Position numbers and translations under genes: made by a program. Below are positions 1-5,937 of a stretch of 6,059 nt of DNA, in pieces. Numbering within the stretch: the stretch's first letter is position 1; each line of letters opens with the position of its first letter. The DNA comes from CAZHTF01 sp964535305 (lineage in GTDB: Bacteria; Planctomycetota; Phycisphaerae; UBA1845; Fen-1342): NCBI GenBank assembly GCA_964535305.1, contig CAZHTF010000125.1, positions 1 through 6,059 of the forward strand, in the 5' to 3' direction. The notes beneath the pieces were generated by a model. That model worked only from the letters and a program-made list of their open reading frames with translations, was not told the origin of the DNA and made no database searches.

Positions 1-2408
1 ATCTGGCCCGGCTGGTCGCGGAGCTGGAGCGCGCCCCGGCGCAAGCGCCCGAAACGCTCGCGCAAACACTGAAGCTCCCGCTTGCGCCGGTCGAAATGGC
101 GTTCCAAGCGTCGCGCTTCCTGGCGCTGCGGCGAACGGTGACGCGGCATTGGCGCAGCGGCGCGCCGGTCAGCGCCGATCTTGGCGAGATCCGCAAGCTT
201 TACGAGCGGCTGCACGATTCGCCCTTCGAGAATGACAGCGGCTTCAAACGCGCCTTGCTTGCGGCCTGGCGCTACGCGCTGGGCGAAGCTGCGGCGCTGC
301 GACACGCCCTCCCGGCAACGGCCGACGCCGCCCGGGTCGCCGAGCGGGTCGACACGATCGTACCGGTGTATTTCCTGCACGCGCAGGCGGCCCGCGGGTT
401 GGGATTCGTCACGTTCGAGCCGGATCCCGACGGCGTAGTGCGGCGCATGGCGCTCTTTGTGCGCGAAGGGTCGGAGGTCTATCCGCAGCTCGCGCTCAGC
501 GTCGCGTGTGACGTACTGGAGATCGATCTGCACCATGCCACGCTGCGCGAGCGGCGAATGATCTTGAAGCCCAGGGATGCGCCGCCACGCGTGCTGCAGC
601 TTGACGCTGCCGGTCGCGTGTTGCTGCCTTGGATCGGTCCGTACGCCGGCAAGCCGGCCGAGCAGCCGTTCGTGCACATCCCCGCAGCGCGGTTGATCGA
701 ACTGCACGATCTGCAACGGCAGATGGCTGAGAATCAGCGCGCCATCCGCGACACGATCGAGCGCGTCCGTGCGGCGGATTTCTATCCCGATGCGCAGCAA
801 TACGCCCAGACACTGCTGGAATGCAAACAGCTCCGCGCCGCGCGACGGGCCGCGCGGCTGCGCAGCGCAACGCCGGAGCCGGACGCGCCGGACGCATGCG
901 ACGCGCAGCTCGAGCGGCTCGAGGCAGAGGGCTTTGCGGTGTTGCGGGCCGAGCTGCAGCGCCTGAGCGAGCGGCCGGCTGAATCGCTCTCGCTGGACGA
1001 GCAACTGCGACTCGAAGTGCTCGAGACGCTGCAACGCGCGCTGGCCCGAACCGCGGTATTCGAAGCTGCCAACGCGCGCCTGGCGCAGGAGGCGGCGGCG
1101 CTGCGCGCCTGGTTGCAGGCGCGGCTGAGCGATCGCGTCTGCCTGCTGGGCTACACCGCCACTTCGCTGGCGGACATGACACCGATTCCGACCAGCCCGC
1201 GGGCCCCGGGCGTGCTCGCGCATGCGGCGCTGCTGAACGGCATGTTGACCAACCGGCTGATGACCTGGGCCACGCCGTTGAGCAACCTGGCGCTGGCGGG
1301 GCTTTGTTGCGCGCTGGCGGCTACGGTGAGCGTCAGCGCCCGGCCGCGCACAGCGCTGGCTGCGATCGCCGCATTGCTGCTGGTCGTGAGCGCGCTGGCG
1401 GCCTGGCTCTTCGTACACGCGCAATACTGGCTGGCGCTCACGCCCAGCGTGCTCGGCGTCGTGGCCGTGTTCGCCGCGGTTTCGGCCTACCGCTTCATCT
1501 TCGTCGATCGCGAGCGGCGGCAGCTCGCGACCGCGCTCGGGCAATACACGTCAAAAGCCATGGCGCGGCAACTGGCGGAAAACGCCGAGCTCTGTCGACG
1601 GGCCGAAATGCGCGAAGTCACCGCGATCTTCACCGACCTGCGCGGCTTCACCACCATCTCCGAACGCATCGGCGCCGAGCGCACGCAGAAAGTGCTCAAC
1701 TTGTGCCTGGGACGATTCACCGACGTGATGCTGCGGCACGACGCCATGGTCAACAAATTCATCGGCGACGGCGTGTTCGCCTTTTGGAATCCGGTGATCT
1801 TGCCCCAGCCCGATCATGCGGCCCGCGCCTGCGAGACGGCCCTCGATCTGCTGACCGGCCTGCGCGAGCTGGCCGTCGAGCAGCGCGCGCGCAGCGGCGA
1901 CGAAGTGTTCGGCGAGCTGGTGGTGCGCGTGGGCGTGGCGACCGGGAACGCCGTCGTCGGGCCGTGCGGCTCGGAGCAGAAATACGACTACACCTGCATC
2001 GGCGATTCGGTGAACGTGGCGGCCCGGCTCGAATCGGCCAACAAGTTCTACGGCACGCAGATTCTGGTCAGCGCCGAGACGCGGGCGCAGGCCGGCGAGC
2101 GCTTCGCCTATCGCGGACTGGGCGGCGTGCAGGTCAAAGGCAAGCGCAAGGGCGTGCAAATCTACGAGCTGCTCGGCCGCAACGGCGCGCTGCCGCAGCC
2201 GCTGCGCGATTACGCCGCCGACTTCGAAGCTGCCGTGGCGCTCTTCGGCAGCCGAAAATTCCGCGAGGCGCTCGAGGCCTTTGGCGCGCTGGCGCGCCGC
2301 CGGCCGGACGACCGGGCGGCCGATGAATATCTTGCGGCGAGCGCGAATCTGCTGGCCTCTCCCCCGCCGGACAATTGGAATGGCGCGATCGCGCTGACCG
2401 AGAAGTAA
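1..2408 (+). CDS. CHASE2-domain class III adenylate cyclase (5' partial)
   Basis: Membrane-bound nucleotide cyclase, predicted to make cAMP from ATP. The frame is open from base 3, before the first ATG at 96. The CHASE2 half already under way at that ATG shows that the real start lies outside the window. Numbered from that ATG: residues 103-117 (GFVTFEPDPDGVVRR) and 346-365 (DRVCLLGYTATSLADMTPIP) are typical CHASE2 segments. Residues about 204-344 form a charged helical insert between them. Three membrane helices lie near 395-415, 418-440 and 445-467. The cyclase domain spans about 505-675 and keeps every key residue: metal-binding Asp514 (FTDLRGFT) and Asp558 (KFIGDG), adenine-selecting Lys554 and Asp631 (YDYT), and transition-state Asn640 and Arg644 (VNVAARL). 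The tail is TPR-like and ends in PPPDNWNGAIALTEK, a common ending in this family. The Lys/Asp pair argues for ATP over GTP. The sensor's ligand is unknown. It converges with the flagellin gene. Confidence 0.93.
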   Translation, partial: LARLVAELERAPAQAPETLAQTLKLPLAPVEMAFQASRFLALRRTVTRHWRSGAPVSADLGEIRKLYERLHDSPFENDSGFKRALLAAWRYALGEAAALRHALPATADAARVAERVDTIVPVYFLHAQAARGLGFVTFEPDPDGVVRRMALFVREGSEVYPQLALSVACDVLEIDLHHATLRERRMILKPRDAPPRVLQLDAAGRVLLPWIGPYAGKPAEQPFVHIPAARLIELHDLQRQMAENQRAIRDTIERVRAADFYPDAQQYAQTLLECKQLRAARRAARLRSATPEPDAPDACDAQLERLEAEGFAVLRAELQRLSERPAESLSLDEQLRLEVLETLQRALARTAVFEAANARLAQEAAALRAWLQARLSDRVCLLGYTATSLADMTPIPTSPRAPGVLAHAALLNGMLTNRLMTWATPLSNLALAGLCCALAATVSVSARPRTALAAIAALLLVVSALAAWLFVHAQYWLALTPSVLGVVAVFAAVSAYRFIFVDRERRQLATALGQYTSKAMARQLAENAELCRRAEMREVTAIFTDLRGFTTISERIGAERTQKVLNLCLGRFTDVMLRHDAMVNKFIGDGVFAFWNPVILPQPDHAARACETALDLLTGLRELAVEQRARSGDEVFGELVVRVGVATGNAVVGPCGSEQKYDYTCIGDSVNVAARLESANKFYGTQILVSAETRAQAGERFAYRGLGGVQVKGKRKGVQIYELLGRNGALPQPLRDYAADFEAAVALFGSRKFREALEAFGALARRRPDDRAADEYLAASANLLASPPPDNWNGAIALTEK

Positions 2409-2443
2409 CCCGCTGAGGATTTCCGCCGATCGTGCAGAAACGG

Positions 2444-2484
2444 CCGACACGGGCGAATCGCCTCATGCGATCCACCCGTGCCGG
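2444..2484 (-). terminator. Terminator hairpin between convergent genes, read best on the - strand
   Basis: Two 18-base arms (2444-2461 and 2467-2484) flank a 5-base loop (2462-2466). In + strand RNA, 15 of 18 positions pair and three are A-C or C-A mismatches. In - strand RNA these three become G-U wobbles, so all 18 pairs form. On the - strand the stem is followed by CCGTTTCTG, a short and imperfect U-tract. It starts 58 bases after the flagellin stop codon at 2543. It is probably the intrinsic terminator of the flagellin transcript and may also stop the cyclase transcript, whose stop codon is 35 bases upstream. The weak U-tract is the main doubt. Confidence 0.7.
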
Positions 2485-2542
2485 TTGGTTCAAGAGTACG
2501 TAGCCGCGGCTTGCACGGCGTCGCCGAGTCCGCGCGTTGCGC

Positions 2543-3961
2543 TTAGCCCAGCAGCGCCAAGACCTGCTGCGGGGCGGAGTTAGCCAGCCGCAGGACGTTT
2601 GTGGCGGACTGGACCAGGATCTGCGAGCGCGTCAGCGTGCTGGTCTCGCCGGCGAAGTCCGTATCGCGAATGGCGCTTTCCGCCGCGGTCGTGTTTTCAA
2701 GCGTGATCCGCAGCGCGTTGGCGGTGGTCTCGAGCGTGTTCTTCTGGAAGGCGCCAAGCCGCCCGCGGAGCGAAGAGACCTGGTCCTGTGCTTCGCGGAC
2801 GATCCGCTGCGCATTGGCGTAGTTCTGCGAGATCAGCGCGTTTGATTGCCCGCTACCGATCGACGAGAGGTAGCCCAGCGCGCCGTTCCCGAGGCTGCTG
2901 GTGGCGGTGTTCTGCACGCCGAAGCTGGCCACACCGGCGAGTGAAACCTTCGGTGAGATCATGAAATCTGCGCCGCCGCCGGTGATGTAGAAGGTTGTCG
3001 AGCCGAGCGTCTGGCCGCCGAACGCGGCAGTCAGGTCGACGTCTAGGCTGAGGGCCGCGGTGCGAACGCTGGCGTCCAAGCCCCGCACGGTGGCGTTGGT
3101 GCCGTTGATGTTGACCTTGGCGTCTCGGCCGTAGTCACGGCCGTTGGCGTCGCCGCCCGTTACGGTGAAAGTGCCGCTCAGCGGGCGCACCTGAACGAAC
3201 TGCGACGAGCCGTACGAGGTGCTGTAGAACCGCAGGCCCGTGGCGCTGAACGCGACCGCCGACACGCCCGTGAGCTCCTTGCTCTGATTCACGGCGGCGG
3301 CGACGCTGGCGATGCTGGCGCTGGAGGCCAGGCTGATGCTGTCGGTCCCGAGGTTTCCGGTGACTTCGAGTGTGACTGGCGCGCCGATCGACCCACCGGC
3401 GAACGTGACATTGCCGAGCTGGGCCGATTGCGTCACCTGTACGGTAACGGCCCGGAAGCCGCCGTTGGGCACGCGGGCCGATGTGATCGAGAGCGACGCG
3501 ATATTGGTGGCGTTCACGGCGGAGGTGGTGTAGGCCAGCTCGCCGCTGAGCAGCTTGCGGCCCTGGAACTCGGTCGAGCTTGCGATGCGGTTGATCGACT
3601 CGAGGATCGCATCGATCTGAAGCTGGTTGGCGTCGCGCTCTTCCGAGCTGATGCCGGCTTCGTTCGCGCTGCGATCGATCAGGCTCTCGAGCTCGGTCAG
3701 CAGCTTGTTGACCTCGTCGAGCCCGCCCTCTGCGACCGAGACGATGTTGGCCGCGCGCTGCACGTTGTCGATCGCGGCGGTAATCGCGACCTTCTCGGTG
3801 CGCAGGTCCTCCGAGGCAATCAGCCCGGCCGGGTCGTCCTTGCCGCTGTTGATCCGCAAACCCGTGCTCAGGCGCGTGAGCGAGGTGTTCAGACGTTCAT
3901 TCTGCGCGGCGAGGATGCGCGCCCCGATCATCGACGGGATGTTGGTATTGATGCGACTCAT
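2543..3961 (-). CDS. fliC: Flagellin (downstream copy of tandem pair)
   Basis: Structural subunit of the flagellar filament, exported by the flagellar type III system and assembled at the filament tip. The protein has 472 residues. Residues 1-140 form the flagellin N-terminal D0/D1 helices, with the hallmark INTN start, LSTGLRINSGKDDPAGL (31-47) and ANQLQIDAILESINRIA (111-127). Residues about 205-255 resemble a flagellin IN motif (SIASVAAAVNQSKELTGVSA). RPLSGTFTV (259-267) and the following strands form the outer domain. Residues about 375-472 are the C-terminal D1/D0 helices, with RGRLGAFQKNTLETT (399-413), IRDTDFAGET (431-440) and ending PQQVLALLG. No cysteine occurs. The ATG is supported by GGAGG nine bases upstream and by the family's N-terminus. 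It follows a second flagellin gene after 402 bases and probably has its own promoter. FlgL/HAP3 shares the ends but is less likely, given the full flagellin C-terminus and the paralogue next door. Confidence 0.95.
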   Translation of the reverse strand: MSRINTNIPSMIGARILAAQNERLNTSLTRLSTGLRINSGKDDPAGLIASEDLRTEKVAITAAIDNVQRAANIVSVAEGGLDEVNKLLTELESLIDRSANEAGISSEERDANQLQIDAILESINRIASSTEFQGRKLLSGELAYTTSAVNATNIASLSITSARVPNGGFRAVTVQVTQSAQLGNVTFAGGSIGAPVTLEVTGNLGTDSISLASSASIASVAAAVNQSKELTGVSAVAFSATGLRFYSTSYGSSQFVQVRPLSGTFTVTGGDANGRDYGRDAKVNINGTNATVRGLDASVRTAALSLDVDLTAAFGGQTLGSTTFYITGGGADFMISPKVSLAGVASFGVQNTATSSLGNGALGYLSSIGSGQSNALISQNYANAQRIVREAQDQVSSLRGRLGAFQKNTLETTANALRITLENTTAAESAIRDTDFAGETSTLTRSQILVQSATNVLRLANSAPQQVLALLG

Positions 3962-3970
3962 TGAACCATG

Positions 3971-3975
3971 CCTCC
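3971..3975 (-). promoter_or_regulatory. Shine-Dalgarno of downstream flagellin, with GGA motif
   Basis: The - strand reads GGAGG here, nine bases before the ATG at 3961, which fixes that start. Its GGA core is also the minimal recognition element of CsrA, so this site may serve both the ribosome and the repressor. The ribosome-binding role is well supported. CsrA binding is inferred from the csrA gene in the same strand and neighbourhood. Confidence 0.75.
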
Positions 3976-4012
3976 GAGGGCGACCCCCGACCGCTCACCG
4001 CTTGGGCTCGCA

Positions 4013-4031
4013 GAAGTTCGGGGAGAACTTC
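4013..4031 (-). promoter_or_regulatory. Leader hairpin 2 of downstream flagellin mRNA
   Basis: Perfect 7-bp inverted repeat, gaagttc and gaacttc, around a 5-base loop that reads TCCCC in the flagellin mRNA. It lies 51 bases before the start codon, within the predicted leader. The C-rich loop is complementary to G-rich stretches such as GGGGG further along the same leader (about 3984-3988), so a loop-to-leader contact is conceivable. Its function is unknown. It could affect mRNA stability or ribosome access. Confidence 0.45.
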
Positions 4032-4042
4032 GATTCTCTCGT

Positions 4043-4061
4043 GTCAGCCTCATTGGCTGAC
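4043..4061 (-). promoter_or_regulatory. Leader hairpin 1 of downstream flagellin mRNA
   Basis: Perfect 7-bp inverted repeat, gtcagcc and ggctgac, around the 5-base loop AATGA (mRNA sense). It sits just after the CAAGGACG motif and 11 bases before the second hairpin in transcript order. Two perfect 7-bp stems with 5-base loops in a row suggest a structured 5' leader more than chance, but this is read from sequence only and no conservation can be shown here. Confidence 0.45.
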
Positions 4062-4069
4062 CGTCCTTG
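4062..4069 (-). promoter_or_regulatory. Candidate CsrA-binding site in flagellin leader
   Basis: The - strand reads CAAGGACG, close to the CARGGAUG core of the selected CsrA consensus. It would be near the 5' end of the leader, about 90 bases upstream of the GGAGG ribosome binding site. A CsrA dimer often bridges two GGA sites, one on the Shine-Dalgarno and one upstream, so the arrangement fits the known mechanism. Here the GGA is next to a hairpin rather than in its loop, which weakens the case. Such an 8-base match can occur by chance. Confidence 0.35.
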
Positions 4070-4080
4070 CGACGTGTGGA

Positions 4081-4107
4081 AAATCGACTCGTGGCGTGCG
4101 GCGCTTA
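4081..4107 (-). promoter_or_regulatory. Sigma-28 (FliA/SigD)-like promoter of downstream flagellin
   Basis: On the - strand, TAAG (4107-4104) is followed after exactly 15 bases by GTCGATTT (4088-4081). The flagellar sigma factor consensus is TAAA, 15 bases, GCCGATAA. Three of four and five of eight positions match, including the CGAT core, with ideal spacing. Transcription would begin near 4074, giving a leader of about 113 nt that contains both hairpins and both GGA sites. Late flagellar genes such as flagellin are the classic targets of this sigma factor. No experimental start site is known here. Confidence 0.5.
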
Positions 4108-4342
4108 AATTGGCGCGCGGTTCAGAATGCGTGGAATGCGAGGACGCGCGCCGCAACGCACGCCAGCCCCACGAAAGACACGCTCTTATCGGGCCGCGAC
4201 GCGCGGCCTGCGGCAAGCGCGCTCGCGAAACGCGCTCTTCCACGCGCGTTCGCAGATTGCAGGCCGACAAATCCCGCTTCGCAACCTGAAACACACGCCC
4301 GCCGCGACCCCGGCCGAATTTCGGCGATCGTCGACGGCGGGC

Positions 4343-4359
4343 CGCGCGGCTGCCGCGCG
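4343..4359 (-). terminator. GC-rich palindrome directly after flagellin stop
   Basis: A 17-base sequence with 8-base complementary arms around one central base (cgcgcggc, t, gccgcgcg on the + strand). It begins four bases after the stop codon of the upstream flagellin. Allowing a 3-base loop, it forms a 7-bp stem made only of G-C pairs. No U-tract follows, so it does not meet the usual rule for an intrinsic terminator. It may pause transcription or protect the mRNA 3' end from exonucleases. Its position right at the stop makes chance less likely. Confidence 0.4.
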
Positions 4360-4363
4360 TCTG

Positions 4364-5776
4364 CTACTGCAGCAGGCCCAGCACGCTTTGCGGCGTCTGG
4401 TTTGCCAGCGCCAGCACCGAGGTTCCGGCGCTGACGAGCACCTGGTTTCGAGCGAGCTGCGCGGTCTCGGAGGCGAAATCCGCGTCGCGGACGCTTGAGT
4501 TCGCGGCCATCAGGTTCTCCATGGTGATGCCGAGCTGGGCGACGTTCGTGTCGATCGTGTTCTTCTCGAACGCGCCCAGCCGCCCGCGCGTCACCGCGAC
4601 TTGCCGGATGGCCTCGTCGATGATCTGCTGCGCCTGGCCGGCCTCGCCCGCGACCAGTGAGAAAGCCTCGCCGGTCTGGATCTGCGAGAGGAACCCGATG
4701 GCAGTGTTTCCTAGTCGCGAGGAGGCGACGGATTCGACGCCGATGCCGACCTGCAGATTGCTATTGACCTGCGGGCCGACCTGGAAGAGCGCGCCGCCTT
4801 CGGTGATCGCGAAGGAGGTGGTCCCCAGGCCGAATGTACGTGCCAGGCCCAGCTCGATGTCGAGCGTCGCGGTCTTGAGTGCGAGATTGTTGCCGTCGCC
4901 GGTGCTCAGCGCGCCGTTGATGGTGGCGACCGCGTCGCGACCTTCGTCGCGGTTGGTGGCCACACCGCTCGGATCCGTGACGGTAAACGTGCCGGACAGC
5001 GGGCGAACGGAAGCGAACTGGCGGCTGCCCAGCTCGCGGCTGGTAATGCGGAAGCCGCCGGTCGAGAGCGTAGCGGAGACGCCGGTAGCGTCGCGGACCG
5101 CGTTGATGGCTTCGACCACGGCGGAGGCCGGGGTGCCGGCGACAAAGTTCAGCGTGGTGACACCCAGGTTGCCCTGTACTTCAATCGTGACGTTCGCCGG
5201 CACGGTCGCGCCCGTGTAGCGCAACTGCCCGGGCTGGGCCGAAGTGGTCACGTTCACATTCACTGGAATATGCGTGCGCGTGCCAAACTGCGCCCCGTGA
5301 ATCTTCAGCGAAGTCACGTTGGTGGTGTTCACGCCGCTGGTGATGTACGCCAGCGAGCCGTTTAGCAATTGCCTTCCGGCGAAGGTGGTGCTGTTGGCAA
5401 TGCGTGTGATGCTGGCGATGGCGGAATCGACCTGCAACTGATTCGCGCGAATCTCGTCTTCGGAGAGGGCCCCGCTGTTGGCGGATTCGACGATCAGGTC
5501 CTGCACGTCGACCAGCAGCCGCGCGACTTCATCCAGTGCACCTTCGGTGGTGGCGATGATGTTGCTGGCGCGCTGCGAGTTCTGGATCGCCTGCTCGACG
5601 GCGCTGATCTCGGCCTTCAGCCGCTCAGACACGATCAGCCCGGCCGGGTCGTCGGCCCCGCGGTTGATCTTCAAGCCGCTGCTGAGGCGCTGAATGGTTT
5701 CGTTCAGTTGACCGTACGACTTGTTCAAGTGTCGCTGGGCGACCACCGCCCCGACGTTCGTGTTAATGCGAGCCAT
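4364..5776 (-). CDS. fliC: Flagellin (upstream copy of tandem pair)
   Basis: Filament subunit of 470 residues, exported and assembled at the flagellar tip. The N-terminal D0/D1 helices (1-140) carry INTNVGAVVAQRHL, LSSGLKINRGADDPAGLIVS (31-50) and ANQLQVDSAIASITRIAN (111-128). A central region (about 150-375) contains an IN-like motif (SAVVEAINAVRDATGVSA, 218-235), RPLSGTFTV (258-266) and GRDAVATINGA. The C-terminal helices (about 380-470) carry RGRLGAFEKNTIDTN (397-411), VRDADFASETAQLARNQVL (429-447) and end TPQSVLGLLQ. Flagellins usually start and end like this. The start is fixed by AAGGAGG seven bases upstream. It is colinear with the second flagellin 402 bases downstream but clearly diverged, so both are probably functional filament proteins rather than recent copies. 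csrA ends 135 bases upstream on the same strand, so co-transcription with csrA is possible. I found no strong promoter in that gap. Confidence 0.95.
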   Translation of the reverse strand: MARINTNVGAVVAQRHLNKSYGQLNETIQRLSSGLKINRGADDPAGLIVSERLKAEISAVEQAIQNSQRASNIIATTEGALDEVARLLVDVQDLIVESANSGALSEDEIRANQLQVDSAIASITRIANSTTFAGRQLLNGSLAYITSGVNTTNVTSLKIHGAQFGTRTHIPVNVNVTTSAQPGQLRYTGATVPANVTIEVQGNLGVTTLNFVAGTPASAVVEAINAVRDATGVSATLSTGGFRITSRELGSRQFASVRPLSGTFTVTDPSGVATNRDEGRDAVATINGALSTGDGNNLALKTATLDIELGLARTFGLGTTSFAITEGGALFQVGPQVNSNLQVGIGVESVASSRLGNTAIGFLSQIQTGEAFSLVAGEAGQAQQIIDEAIRQVAVTRGRLGAFEKNTIDTNVAQLGITMENLMAANSSVRDADFASETAQLARNQVLVSAGTSVLALANQTPQSVLGLLQ

Positions 5777-5777
5777 T

Positions 5778-5805
5778 AGCCATCCTCCTTGAACGGTTCG
5801 TGGCT
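5778..5805 (-). promoter_or_regulatory. Shine-Dalgarno in a hairpin loop, candidate CsrA target
   Basis: In the mRNA, AGCCA (5805-5801) can pair with TGGCT (5782-5778) five bases either side of an 18-base loop. The loop holds the whole ribosome binding site AAGGAGG (5790-5784). The stretch CAAGGAGGATGG (5791-5780) contains two overlapping GGA cores and matches both the CARGGA and the GGAUG parts of the CsrA consensus. CsrA prefers GGA exposed in a hairpin loop, so this is the better of the two candidate targets. The ribosome-binding role, seven bases before the ATG, is firm. The CsrA role is inference. Confidence 0.6.
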
Positions 5806-5880
5806 TTTTGATTGAGAGGAATGCTTTCGCGCGAGCACTCGAACGAGCTCGATCGCGTACGCGCTTGCGTGTTCAATTCG

Positions 5881-5937
5881 AAAAACGGTGTGTGCGAGTC
5901 GACGGCGCGATTCAGCGACGCTTGACGTCGCGCGCCG
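5881..5937 (-). terminator. Hairpin at csrA 3' end followed by a T-run (weak terminator candidate)
   Basis: On the - strand, CGGCGCG (5937-5931) pairs with CGCGCCG (5909-5903). Inside it, CGACG (5930-5926) pairs with CGTCG (5920-5916) around a TCAAG loop. This gives 12 bp with a 6-base bulge that contains part of the csrA stop region. A TTTTT run (5885-5881) follows 17 bases after the stem. That gap is too long for a standard intrinsic terminator, so csrA and flagellin may still be co-transcribed, perhaps with partial attenuation. Confidence 0.25.

Larger units (their letters stand above)
3962..4363. other. 402-base noncoding gap between the flagellin genes
   Basis: I see no convincing gene here. 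Open frames crossing it lack protein-like composition and are continuations of frames antisense to the flagellins. In - strand order it holds a 17-base palindrome at 4359-4343 just after the upstream flagellin stop, a 13-base palindrome at 4325-4313 (gccgaa, one base, ttcggc), a bulged 10-bp hairpin at 4253-4225, and a 7-bp hairpin at 4208-4192. Next come a tandem GAATGCG repeat (4140-4125, + strand reading), the sigma-28-like promoter at 4107-4081, the leader hairpins and the ribosome binding site. The palindromes cluster in the upstream half, where transcription from the first flagellin gene would end. Confidence 0.7.

Noticed and set aside
1304..2326. 340-residue + strand open frame overlapping the cyclase gene in another frame
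   Set aside because: It is Arg/Ala-rich, matches no family and lies wholly within the cyclase gene, as expected of a GC-rich shadow frame.
1551..2450. 299-residue - strand open frame antisense to the cyclase catalytic domain
   Set aside because: The + strand encodes an intact cyclase with all catalytic residues. The antisense frame shows only His/Arg/Ala/Gly-rich filler and no ribosome binding site.
4141..4180. Possible sigma-54 promoter (TGGCGTGCGTTGC on the - strand)
   Set aside because: Only 8 bases separate the GG and GC elements instead of the required 10.
3961..4434. Possible small genes in the gap between the flagellins, on either strand
   Set aside because: All run into flagellin coding sequence antisense or have Arg/Ala/Ser-rich random composition, and none has a convincing start signal.
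4521..5219. 232-residue + strand open frame antisense to the upstream flagellin
   Set aside because: It is a codon-position shadow of the flagellin frame in GC-rich DNA. Its composition (Ser, Arg, Pro, Val rich, no recognizable motif) is not protein-like, while the opposite strand encodes a full flagellin.
5850..5876. Sigma-28-like promoter in front of the upstream flagellin (TTGA, 15 bases, CGCGATCG on the - strand)
   Set aside because: Only the CGAT core matches well. The -35 is poor and CGAT is frequent in this DNA, so it is too weak to call.
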